Shown here one piece after another: positions 1 to 7,014 of a stretch of DNA of 25,191 bases; within the stretch, counting starts at the first letter, position 1; each line of letters opens with the position of its first letter. Position numbers and translations under genes: made by a program. Below the pieces are notes generated by a model. That model did not search any database, was not told where the DNA came from, and saw only the letters and a program-made list of their open reading frames with translations. The DNA comes from an uncultured Hyphomicrobiales bacterium (GTDB lineage: Bacteria > Pseudomonadota > Alphaproteobacteria > Rhizobiales > Beijerinckiaceae): positions 1 through 25,191 of the forward strand of contig CAIXDD010000404.1 of the NCBI GenBank assembly GCA_903918155.1, read 5' to 3'.

Positions 1-403
1 CCCGGCCCACTTCCGGTCCGCCCAGCTCCATCGCGTAAACGCCGTCGCGCTTGAAGCAGACGTCGCCGATCTTCACTTCGTCGCCGGCGAGCTTTTTCTT
101 CGTCGAGGTTTCGATGATCGTGGGGCAGGCGCGGCCGCCGAACAGAAGCGAGGTCGTGTCGCTCTTGGGGTCGCAGCCGATCAGCAGAACTTTCTTGCCC
201 TGCTGGGCCATCATGTAGCTGAGGTTGGCCAGCGTGAAGCTCTTGCCGATGCCGCCCTTGCCGTAGATCGCGATGATCTGCGTCTCCTTCTTCACCACGC
301 CGGTGGCGGGAGCGTCGGGCTCGATCGCGGCTTCGTCGCGCAATCTCTTGTCGGCGGCCGCTTGCAGCATCGCGCCCACAGCGGTTCCCTGATCAGCCGT
401 CAT
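1..403 (-). CDS. bchX: Chlorophyllide a reductase iron protein BchX (partial, 3' end outside window)
   Basis: This is the N-terminal 134 residues of the ATP-dependent iron protein that passes electrons to BchYZ, which reduces ring B of chlorophyllide a in bacteriochlorophyll synthesis. A nitrogenase-Fe-protein-like P-loop, GKGGIGKS, lies at residues 48-55. It is followed by the family signature LLIGCDPKSDTTSLLFGG (about 73-90) and by ACPTIIET. The DTTSLLFGG and VCFKRDGVYAMELGGPEVGR stretches, together with the long N-terminal extension before the P-loop, fit BchX better than BchL or NifH. The cysteines that bind the Fe-S cluster lie beyond the window edge. The ATG at 403 overlaps the bchC stop codon as ATGA, so the two are probably translationally coupled. 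An in-frame ATG at 409 is an alternative start. bchY and bchZ would be expected to the left. Confidence 0.95.
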   Translation of the reverse strand, partial: MTADQGTAVGAMLQAAADKRLRDEAAIEPDAPATGVVKKETQIIAIYGKGGIGKSFTLANLSYMMAQQGKKVLLIGCDPKSDTTSLLFGGRACPTIIETSTKKKLAGDEVKIGDVCFKRDGVYAMELGGPEVGR

Positions 404-1338
404 GCGCATGTCCTCCAGTCGAGCACCATTTTCAGGCAAGACGAATCTTCGAAGGCGGTGCGATAAGCCTCCGGCGCGTCAGCCGCGTCGCGCACATGCG
501 TGACGATATCGTCGAGGCGCAGGCTCCCGTTTGCGAGAAGCCCCTGCACCGCAGCCAAATCCTTGGGTTTCCATTCCGCCGCCACGCGCAGGCGCGCCTC
601 GCGCATGAAGGCGGGCGGAAAGGCGAAAGAGGGGCGCGCGTCGTAAAATCCCGCGAGCACGATCTCGCCGCCCGGGCTGAGCCGGCTGATCAGTTCGTCG
701 AGAATGGCGGCGTCGCCGCTCACGTCATAGATGGAGGCGTAATCGCGCCGCGCGTCATCGGCGGGATCGCAGACGAGATAGCCCTGCGCGCCCATGCGGC
801 GGAAGGCGTCGCGCTCCCACACGACCGGCGCGGGATGGCCGCAGGCCAGCGCCACGCGCGCAAGCAGGCGGCCCAGCACGCCATGCCCGACGATGAGGTC
901 TGGCGGCGCGGCGTTTCGCGCGGCGAGCGCGTGATAGGCGGTGGCGGCGAGCGCGAGCAGAACGGAGTCGGCGCCGCCCTCCTCCACGCAGGCCACGCGG
1001 GCGGCGGAGGTGACGAGACGGCGCGCCGCGCCGCCGAAGAGGCCGCGCACGTCCGCATAGCCGCTGGAGCCGGGCACGAACACGCGCTCGCCGATGCGCG
1101 CGCGCGCCTTAACGCCCGCGTCCACGACGCGGCCGACGGATTCATAGCCAGGGACGAGCGGATAACCCATGCCGGGGAACGGGGGCATGCGCCCGCTCCA
1201 CAACAGGCGCTCGGTGCCCGTGCTCACGCCGCTGAACTCGACGTCGACCACCACATCCTCCGGTCCCATCGGAATCAAAGACACACGGTCGAGCGAAAGC
1301 TCTCCGGGCGCTTTGAGGACGATGGCGAGCGTGTTCAT
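400..1338 (-). CDS. bchC: Bacteriochlorophyllide a dehydrogenase BchC (312 aa)
   Basis: BchC oxidises the 3-hydroxyethyl group to the 3-acetyl group late in bacteriochlorophyll a synthesis. The 312-residue length is normal for the family. The protein has the medium-chain dehydrogenase layout: an N-terminal GroES-like part with GYPLVPGYESVGRVV (58-72), then a nucleotide-binding part with GHGVLGR (151-157). It lacks the classical catalytic-zinc cysteine set of alcohol dehydrogenases, as expected for BchC. It sits between crtF and bchX, as in the crtEF-bchCXYZ superoperon of Rhodobacter. It has its own promoter region upstream (1369-1433) with a PpsR-type operator, so it can be transcribed from there as well as by read-through from crtEF. 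The ribosome binding site is weak. Confidence 0.95.
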   Translation of the reverse strand: MNTLAIVLKAPGELSLDRVSLIPMGPEDVVVDVEFSGVSTGTERLLWSGRMPPFPGMGYPLVPGYESVGRVVDAGVKARARIGERVFVPGSSGYADVRGLFGGAARRLVTSAARVACVEEGGADSVLLALAATAYHALAARNAAPPDLIVGHGVLGRLLARVALACGHPAPVVWERDAFRRMGAQGYLVCDPADDARRDYASIYDVSGDAAILDELISRLSPGGEIVLAGFYDARPSFAFPPAFMREARLRVAAEWKPKDLAAVQGLLANGSLRLDDIVTHVRDAADAPEAYRTAFEDSSCLKMVLDWRTCA

Positions 1339-1368
1339 GGGATCTCGCGGTTCGAGGAGACTCGCTTC

Positions 1369-1382
1369 TTGACGGGCGTCAA
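1369..1382. promoter_or_regulatory. Perfect-arm palindrome in the bchC leader
   Basis: TTGACGGGCGTCAA has 6-bp perfect arms around a GG centre. It lies just downstream of the bchC promoter, in the leader. The TTGAC/GTCAA arms resemble PpsR half-sites, but the spacing is too short for a normal TGT-N12-ACA site. Its function is unknown. Confidence 0.35.
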
Positions 1383-1389
1383 AACTAAC

Positions 1390-1407
1390 TGTCAGTAAAT
1401 CACGACA
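1390..1407. promoter_or_regulatory. PpsR/CrtJ-type operator over the bchC -10 region
   Basis: The sequence TGTCAGTAAATCACGACA is an exact match to TGT-N12-ACA. On the minus strand it covers a -10-like TTTACT (1399-1394). That element lies 16 nt from a perfect TTGACA -35 (1421-1416). Operator overlap of the -10 element is the known arrangement for aerobic repression of bchC by PpsR/CrtJ. Binding is inferred, not shown. Confidence 0.75.
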
Positions 1408-1415
1408 GAATAGAT

Positions 1416-1433
1416 TGTCAATCTTTCTTGACG
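1416..1433. promoter_or_regulatory. Second, imperfect PpsR-like site over the bchC -35
   Basis: TGTCAATCTTTCTTGACG has good inverted arms (TGTCAA and TTGACG) with the TGT-N12-ACx spacing and one mismatch in the last base. It overlaps the TTGACA -35 element and lies 8 nt from the perfect site. Paired sites allow cooperative PpsR binding at bchC in Rhodobacter. Confidence 0.5.
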
Positions 1434-1450
1434 CTCTATCCGCAGAGGCG

Positions 1451-2557
1451 TCAGCTGGCCTCGATCACGCTGACCAGCAGCGGCCGGGGCGTGCGCACGT
1501 CGCGCACATGGGCGAAGCCGGCCTGTTTCAGCATGGCCTTGATCTCGGCTGCGGCGCGCGGCCGCCCGCTGCCCATCGCGAGGAGATAAAAGCCGAAATA
1601 AGCGTCGCCCATGCGCTCGGCGCCGGGCGCCTGCGCCATGGGCTCGGCCACGAGCAGCCGGCCTCCGGGGACCAAAGCCGCGCGGATGGCGCGCAAGAGC
1701 GCCATGGCCGGGGCGTCGTCGTGGTCATGCAGCACGCGCACGAGGCTCGCAAGATCCGCGCCCTCGGGTAATGGCTCGACGAAAAAATCGCGGCCATGGG
1801 CCGTCAGGCGTTCCGCCAATCCGCGCGACTCGAAATTCGTCTTGGCGCGCGCGGCCACCGCCGGCAGGTCCACCAGCAGGCCGTTCAGATGGGGATGACG
1901 CTCCGCGGCCGCGGCCAGAAAGCCGCCCTCGCCGCCGCCCACGTCCATCATCACGCGCACGCCAGCGAGCGGACAGGAGTCCAGCACGTCCGTGCGCACG
2001 AGCGTCTGCGACTCGTCCATTAGCGCGCTATAGGCGCGCACGCGTTCGTCCTGAATGGCGTGGCGCGCGCCGCTGCGCGCATAGGCCCAGAAATGCGCAA
2101 GGCCGCCGTGGTTGGGGCCGTGGCGCAACAAGGCGACGGGATCGGCGATGTCGCCATAGACCATGCGGTGATGGGCCACCATGGCGAGCGCGCCGGGATT
2201 GCCGAGAAAGGCCGCGCCCTTCATGCCGAGCGCGAACAGGCCCGCGCCGCGCGATTCCACAAGGCCGAGCGCCGCCGCCGCCAGCAGCAGGCGCTCCGTC
2301 GCCGCATTGGAGAGGGAGACCTCGGCGGCCAGATCGCCGAGCGTGCGCGGACCCGCGCGCAGACGTTCGAACAGATTCAGCTCCACGCAGGCGAGCAGAA
2401 TCTGCGAATAGACGAATCCCGCTGCGAGATCGAAGGATTCGCGCGCCTGCCGCGCCGCGACGGATCGCGTGAGCGGAAAGCGGGCGGCGAAGGATTGGAA
2501 GCGCGGGTTCGCAACGAGATCGTTGCGCCAGTCCCGCCAGCTGCGCGCCGTCCTCAC
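1451..2557 (-). CDS. crtF: Demethylspheroidene O-methyltransferase CrtF (368 aa)
   Basis: CrtF is a SAM-dependent methyltransferase that methylates the C-1 hydroxyl of 1-hydroxycarotenoids, the step that makes methoxy end groups in spirilloxanthin or spheroidene. An N-terminal winged-helix dimerisation domain spans about residues 40-115. The SAM-binding motif DVGGGEGGF is at 205-213, followed by LLVDLP and the family motif RVLHDHDD near 270. Start choice: GTG at 2557 overlaps the crtE TGA stop as GTGA, so crtE and crtF are probably translationally coupled. The length is close to other CrtF proteins. It lies directly upstream of the bchC promoter. Confidence 0.93.
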   Translation of the reverse strand: MRTARSWRDWRNDLVANPRFQSFAARFPLTRSVAARQARESFDLAAGFVYSQILLACVELNLFERLRAGPRTLGDLAAEVSLSNAATERLLLAAAALGLVESRGAGLFALGMKGAAFLGNPGALAMVAHHRMVYGDIADPVALLRHGPNHGGLAHFWAYARSGARHAIQDERVRAYSALMDESQTLVRTDVLDSCPLAGVRVMMDVGGGEGGFLAAAAERHPHLNGLLVDLPAVAARAKTNFESRGLAERLTAHGRDFFVEPLPEGADLASLVRVLHDHDDAPAMALLRAIRAALVPGGRLLVAEPMAQAPGAERMGDAYFGFYLLAMGSGRPRAAAEIKAMLKQAGFAHVRDVRTPRPLLVSVIEAS

Positions 2558-3420
2558 GCGGCCAATCGCGCGATGTCCTCGGGAAGGAATCGGCGCGCTT
2601 CCTGTCTGATGAGGCCTGCGAGTTCGGCGCCGCGCGGACAGGGCGGAATCGATGCGCAGGCTTCGGCGACCAGCCCATTGAGCCGCGCAATCGCGCCCTG
2701 CAGGCCGAATTCGAGACAGGCGCTCGGGCGCGCGAGCGCAGCGTCGCGCCCCACGGGCTTGCCCAATGCGTCGGCGTCGCCGAAAGCGTCGCGAATGTCG
2801 TCGGCGACCTGATAGGCCTCGCCGATCAGCTCGCCCACGCGCCGCCAGGGCTCATGATCGAGGCCCGCGGCGGCGGCGCCGGCCATGGTCGCGGCGGAGA
2901 ACAAAGCCCCCGTCTTGGCGCGGTGATAGCGCGAAAGATCGATCTCGGCTTCGCATTCCCAGGCCTGGCCGGCCGCGATGCCGCCAGCGGCGCCGGACGC
3001 GCGGCTGACGATGCGCGCCAGCGGCGCAAGCCTCTGCGGACATTCGCGCGCGCCGTTCGCCAGCACGTCGAACGCCATCACGATCAGCGCGTCGCCGGCG
3101 AGCACCGCCAGCGGCTCCCCGAAGGCGCGATGCAGCGAGGGCTTGCCGCGGCGCGTGTCGGCGTCGTCGAAACAGGGCAAATCGTCATGGGCGAGCGAGG
3201 CGCAATGCAGCAGCTCGATGGCCGAACCGGCCGCCGCCACCAGCGCGGGATCCTCCGCGCCGCAGGCCCAGGCCACGCTCATGCACAGTTTCGGGCGCAG
3301 CCGCGCCCCGCCCGGAAAAACGGCGTAGCGCAAGGCGGCGGCGAGCCGGCCCGGGCAGTCAGGTCCAGCGTCGGCGATGGCTGCTTCCAGCGTCCGCTCG
3401 ATCGGCTCGAGAGCGTCCAT
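2554..3420 (-). CDS. crtE: Geranylgeranyl diphosphate synthase CrtE (288 aa)
   Basis: CrtE condenses IPP with allylic diphosphates to make GGPP for phytoene and for the bacteriochlorophyll tail. The first aspartate-rich motif is DDLPCFDD (79-86), followed by RRGKPS. The second is DDIRD (207-211) within YQVADDIRDAFGD. Start choice: ATG at 3420 has GGAG six bases upstream and gives 288 residues, matching Rhodobacter CrtE. In-frame ATGs at 3426 and 3432 are possible. A start at 3462 is unlikely because it would put the PpsR-like operator (3439-3456) inside the gene. It is the first gene of the crtE-crtF-bchC-bchX operon and its stop overlaps the crtF GTG. Confidence 0.93.
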   Translation of the reverse strand: MDALEPIERTLEAAIADAGPDCPGRLAAALRYAVFPGGARLRPKLCMSVAWACGAEDPALVAAAGSAIELLHCASLAHDDLPCFDDADTRRGKPSLHRAFGEPLAVLAGDALIVMAFDVLANGARECPQRLAPLARIVSRASGAAGGIAAGQAWECEAEIDLSRYHRAKTGALFSAATMAGAAAAGLDHEPWRRVGELIGEAYQVADDIRDAFGDADALGKPVGRDAALARPSACLEFGLQGAIARLNGLVAEACASIPPCPRGAELAGLIRQEARRFLPEDIARLAA

Positions 3421-3438
3421 GCTCATCTCCATCCCATG

Positions 3439-3456
3439 TGTCGCTCCAAGATGACA
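3439..3456. promoter_or_regulatory. PpsR/CrtJ-type operator in the crtE promoter
   Basis: TGTCGCTCCAAGATGACA matches TGT-N12-ACA exactly. On the minus strand it covers the expected -10 region of crtE, 16-18 nt downstream of a perfect TTGACA -35 (3475-3470). The layout mirrors that of the bchC promoter. Confidence 0.7.
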
Positions 3457-3469
3457 GGCCAAAGCGTCT

Positions 3470-3482
3470 TGTCAACCTGACA
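3470..3482. promoter_or_regulatory. TGTCA/TGACA palindrome shared by divergent crtE and crtD promoters
   Basis: TGTCAACCTGACA has perfect 5-bp arms with a 3-nt centre. It contains the crtE -35 (TTGACA, minus strand). It also overlaps a possible crtD -35 (TTGTCA, 3469-3474), which is 17 nt from a weak TATCCG. Its arms match PpsR half-sites but are more closely spaced than usual, so it may help a regulator control both directions. The regulatory role is inferred. Confidence 0.45.
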
Positions 3483-3526
3483 GTGAGCGTTTATCCGTCA
3501 GGACGGCGCAACAGGGAGGCGCGAGC

Positions 3527-5014
3527 GTGGCGAATCGCAAAATCGTGGTCGCCGGCGCGGGAATGGGCGGGCTGATGGCCGCGCTGATCCTCTCCGGCCG
3601 CGGCTATGACGTGCGCGTGCTCGAACGCGCGGCGACGCCCGGCGGCAAGATGCGCCAGCTTTTCGCCGACGGCCGGCCCATCGACGCCGGGCCCACGGTC
3701 TTCACCCTCAAGCGCGTGTTCGAAGAAGCCTTCGCCAGCGTCGGGCTTGATTTCGACGCCTGCGCGCCCGCGCAAAAGGCGCAGGTTCTCGCCCGCCACG
3801 GATGGGACGATGCCGCGCGGCTTGATCTGCACGCCGATCTTGCGCGCGCGATCGAAAGCGTGCGCGCCTTCGCAGGCGATGCGGAGGCGGCGGGTTTCGC
3901 GCGCTTCAGCGCGGATTCCGCGCGCGTGTGGCGCTCGCTGGAACGCTCCTTCGCGCGCGCGCCGGCGCCCGATTTTCTCGGCCTGGTGAAAGGAGCGGGC
4001 TTCGCCGGCCTGCCCGATCTTCTGGCCGTCAGCCCCTTCACGACGCTCTGGCGCGGATTGGGCGGCTATTTCCGCGATCCGCGCCTGCGCCAATTGTTCG
4101 GCCGCTACGCCACCTATGTCGGCTCCTCGCCCTTTCTTGCGCCTGCGACCCTCATGCTCGTCGCCCATGTGGAGCAGGACGGCGTGTGGATGATCGAGGG
4201 CGGCATGCATCGGCTCGCGCAGGTTCTGGCGGAGCGGGCGCAGGCGTTCGGCGCGCGGTTTTGCTATGGCGCGCATGTCGAGGAGATCGCGCGCGCGGGC
4301 GCGGGGTTTTCGCTGCGGCTGGCCGACGGCGAGCGCATCCCCGCCGACGCGGTGATCTTCAATGGCGATGCAAACGCTCTGGCGCAGGGACTTCTGGGGC
4401 CTGATTGCGGCGCGGCGGCGCCTGCTGCGGCGCCCGATCGCCGCTCGCTGTCGGCGGTGACATGGACCTTTGCGAGCCGCACGCGCGGCTTTCCGCTGGT
4501 GCGCCACAATGTCTTCTTCTCGCGCGACTACAAGGCCGAGTTCGACGCGCTCGCGCAGGGCCGCATGATCGAGGAGCCCACCGTCTATGTCTGCGCGCAG
4601 GATCGCGGCGACGAGGATCGCCCGCGCGCCGGCGCCGAGCGGCTGCTCGCGCTCGTCAATGCGCCCGCCATCGGCGAGCGCGGCGCGCTGTCGCCGCAGG
4701 ACGCGGCGGCCTGCGGGCGTCGCATGACGGAGCGGCTGGCGGCCTGCGGCCTCACGCTCGACGATCCGCCCAGCCTTGCGGCGATGACGGATCCTTCCGG
4801 CTTCCATGCGCTCTTTCCCGCTACGGGCGGAGCGCTTTACGGACGCGCGTCGCATGGCTGGCGCGCGTCTTTCCAACGCCCGGGCGTGCGCACGCGCGTC
4901 AAGGGGCTTTATCTGGCGGGCGGCAGCGCGCATCCGGGCGCGGGCGTGCCCATGGCGGCGCTTTCAGGATGGGCGGCGGCGACATGCGTATCGGCGGACC
5001 TGACTTCTCGATAG
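3527..5014 (+). CDS. crtD: Hydroxyneurosporene / methoxyneurosporene desaturase CrtD (495 aa)
   Basis: CrtD is an FAD-dependent 3,4-desaturase acting on 1-hydroxy or 1-methoxy carotenoids. The dinucleotide-binding motif GAGMGG is at 10-15, followed by VLERAATPGGKM. The carotenoid-oxidoreductase C-terminal signature GLYLAGGSAHPGAG is near residue 465. The divergent position next to crtE and the overlapping crtC downstream mark it as CrtD rather than CrtI; the more typical CrtI is at 10457-11977. Start: GTG at 3527 is preceded by GGGAGG seven bases upstream. A long antisense open frame over this gene is a by-product of GC-rich codon use. Confidence 0.92.
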   Translation: MANRKIVVAGAGMGGLMAALILSGRGYDVRVLERAATPGGKMRQLFADGRPIDAGPTVFTLKRVFEEAFASVGLDFDACAPAQKAQVLARHGWDDAARLDLHADLARAIESVRAFAGDAEAAGFARFSADSARVWRSLERSFARAPAPDFLGLVKGAGFAGLPDLLAVSPFTTLWRGLGGYFRDPRLRQLFGRYATYVGSSPFLAPATLMLVAHVEQDGVWMIEGGMHRLAQVLAERAQAFGARFCYGAHVEEIARAGAGFSLRLADGERIPADAVIFNGDANALAQGLLGPDCGAAAPAAAPDRRSLSAVTWTFASRTRGFPLVRHNVFFSRDYKAEFDALAQGRMIEEPTVYVCAQDRGDEDRPRAGAERLLALVNAPAIGERGALSPQDAAACGRRMTERLAACGLTLDDPPSLAAMTDPSGFHALFPATGGALYGRASHGWRASFQRPGVRTRVKGLYLAGGSAHPGAGVPMAALSGWAAATCVSADLTSR

Positions 5015-5925
5015 GCGTGCCCGACGACGGCTACGCATGGTGGTATGTCGACGCCGTCAGCGACGACGCACGCCACGCGCTCACCGTCATCGGCTTCATC
5101 GGCAGCGTCTTCTCGCCCTATTACAAATGGGCGCGGCGCAACGGCCCCGCCGATCCGTTCGACCATTGCGCGATCAATGTCGCGCTTTACGGCCCGCGCG
5201 GGCGATGGGCCATGACGGAGCGCCCCGCCGCCGCCACCTGGCGCAGCGCCGATCATCTGGCGGTCGGGCCCAGCGCCATGCGATGGGAGCGCGACGCGCT
5301 GGTCATCGACGTCCGGGAACGCGCGGCGCCCCTGCCCTTTGCGATGCGCGGGCGCATTCGCCTGCATCCGCACGCGCTGTTCGCGCGCGCCTTCGAGCTG
5401 GATCCCGCCCGCCGCCACCGCTGGCTGCCCTTCGCGCCGATGGCGCGGGTGGAGGTGGAGATGAACGATCCCGGCCTGCGCTGGAGCGGCGAAGGCTATT
5501 TCGACCACAATTGCGGCGACGAGCCGCTGGAGACAGGCTTCACGCGCTGGGATTGGGCGCGCGCGCATGGCGGCGCCGGGGCCACGATCCATTACGATTC
5601 GCTCTTGCGGGAGGGGGCGCACAGCGCGCTGGCGCTGCGTTTTTCGCGCGATGGCGCCATTGCGCCCGCCCAGGAGCCGCCCCGCCAATCCCTGCCCCGC
5701 GCGCCGATCTGGCGCATGGCGCGCGCCGCGCGCTGCGATGACAGCTTTGCGCCGCGCGTGCGCCAGACGCTCGAGGACACGCCCTTTTACGCGCGCTCGC
5801 TCATCGAGACGCAGATCGAGGGCGAGCGCATGACGGGCGTGCATGAAAGCCTCGATCTCGATCGCTTCGCATCGCCCATCGTGCAGATGATGCTGCCCTT
5901 CCGCATGCCGCGCCTGCGCGGCTGA
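4984..5925 (+). CDS. crtC: Carotenoid 1,2-hydratase CrtC (313 aa)
   Basis: CrtC adds water across the terminal C-1,2 double bond, giving 1-hydroxycarotenoids such as rhodopin. Family features are the N-terminal GYAWWYVDAVSDDARHALTV and GFIGSVFSPYY, followed by a central GYFDHNCGDEPLE. The ATG at 4984 lies inside the last 31 bases of crtD, so the two genes are coupled. A GTG at 5017 is an alternative, but the conserved region begins soon after it and the ATG gives a better N-terminus. The frame stays open far upstream inside crtD, which is not meaningful. It converges with crtB with only 18 nt between stop codons, and no terminator hairpin is visible there. Confidence 0.92.
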   Translation: MRIGGPDFSIGVPDDGYAWWYVDAVSDDARHALTVIGFIGSVFSPYYKWARRNGPADPFDHCAINVALYGPRGRWAMTERPAAATWRSADHLAVGPSAMRWERDALVIDVRERAAPLPFAMRGRIRLHPHALFARAFELDPARRHRWLPFAPMARVEVEMNDPGLRWSGEGYFDHNCGDEPLETGFTRWDWARAHGGAGATIHYDSLLREGAHSALALRFSRDGAIAPAQEPPRQSLPRAPIWRMARAARCDDSFAPRVRQTLEDTPFYARSLIETQIEGERMTGVHESLDLDRFASPIVQMMLPFRMPRLRG

Positions 5926-5943
5926 GGGAAAGGCGCGTCGCGC

Positions 5944-7014
5944 TTACGCGATCTCGGCCTCGGCGGCGGAGCCGTTGCGCAGACGTTCGGCTTCTTCGAG
6001 CCGGTGGAACAAATCGATCACGCGCACGAGGCGCGACTCGCTGACGCGCGCGCGCGGCGAGTCGAAGGGCGTCGCAGCCTCCACCAGATAGGCCGCTTCC
6101 GGCAAAGGCGGCTCGGAAAAGCCCGGCCGCGCGAGCGCCGCAGAGCCATAGGCCGCCGCGAGCAAGGCCAGTTTGCGCGGCTTCGAGACGATGGCGCGCG
6201 CGCTCACGCTGTCATAGCCGTTGCGCGCGATGCGCCGTCCGATATCGGCGTAGATGCGGCGCGCCGCCCAGATCGCCGGCCGCGCATCCGCCGGCAGGCG
6301 CGCGACGCCGCCTTCGGCCCGCCAGTAAAGACGCTGGGCGGCCTGCAACAGACGCGCGGTCATGCGCGCCACCTGCGGGCAGGGCTTGGGATCGGCGAGC
6401 CAGGCCTCGGCGTCCAGCCCCTCCTGCGCGAACCAATCGCGCGGCAGATACAGGCGCCCGTTGCGCGCGTCCTCGCCCACGTCGCGCGCGATATTGGTGA
6501 GCTGCATCGCGACGCCGAGATCGCTCGCGCGGGCGAGCGCCTGCGCGCTGCGCACGCCCATCAACAGCGTCATCATGATCCCCACGGACCCCGCGACCCG
6601 CACGCCATAGGCGCATGTGTCGGAGAGGGTCTCGCAGCGGCGCTTGGCGGCGTCCCATTCAAACCCCTCGATCAACGCGAGCGGCAAGGCGATGGGAATG
6701 TCGCGACGGGCCACCATGGCGGCGAAGGCGCGATCGACGGGCGTCTCGCGCGGCGCGCCGGCATAGGCGCGCTCGAGCCGGTCGCGCAAGGATTGCGCGG
6801 CGGCGTAGGCGTCGGCGCCGTCGTCCACCTCGTCGTCGGCCACGCGGCAGAAGGCGTAGAGCGCATAGACGTCCGGCCGCAGGCGGCGCGGCAAAAGCAT
6901 GGAGGCCGCATAGAAGGATTTCGAGCCCTCGCGCAACAGCTCGCGGCAGGCGGCGAGATCGCGCGCGCGCGCCAGAATCTCGCTCGCGGCTTGCGCTTCA
7001 GCCAATGCGCGCAT
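5944..7014 (-). CDS. crtB: Phytoene synthase CrtB (356 aa)
   Basis: CrtB joins two GGPP molecules head-to-head to make phytoene, the committed carotenoid step. Both Mg-diphosphate motifs are present: DDEVDD (60-65), and DVGED (178-182) within QLTNIARDVGEDARNGRLYLP. The conserved SKSFYAASMLLP is at 31-42. Start: ATG at 7014 has AAGGAGG eight bases upstream and lies inside the 3' end of the ATP-grasp gene, giving a 17-nt overlap. crtB is therefore the last gene of a P450 / ATP-grasp / crtB operon instead of following crtI, its partner in most purple bacteria. No PpsR-type site was seen at the head of this operon. Confidence 0.95.
   Translation of the reverse strand: MRALAEAQAASEILARARDLAACRELLREGSKSFYAASMLLPRRLRPDVYALYAFCRVADDEVDDGADAYAAAQSLRDRLERAYAGAPRETPVDRAFAAMVARRDIPIALPLALIEGFEWDAAKRRCETLSDTCAYGVRVAGSVGIMMTLLMGVRSAQALARASDLGVAMQLTNIARDVGEDARNGRLYLPRDWFAQEGLDAEAWLADPKPCPQVARMTARLLQAAQRLYWRAEGGVARLPADARPAIWAARRIYADIGRRIARNGYDSVSARAIVSKPRKLALLAAAYGSAALARPGFSEPPLPEAAYLVEAATPFDSPRARVSESRLVRVIDLFHRLEEAERLRNGSAAEAEIA

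Noticed and set aside
3421..3462. crtE start at 3462
   Set aside because: It would place the operator inside the coding sequence and exceed the usual CrtE length; ATG 3420 has a well-spaced ribosome binding site.
3491..4933. 480-codon open frame antisense to crtD
   Set aside because: It shows no recognisable motif and shares the composition of other shadow frames; crtD is strongly supported.
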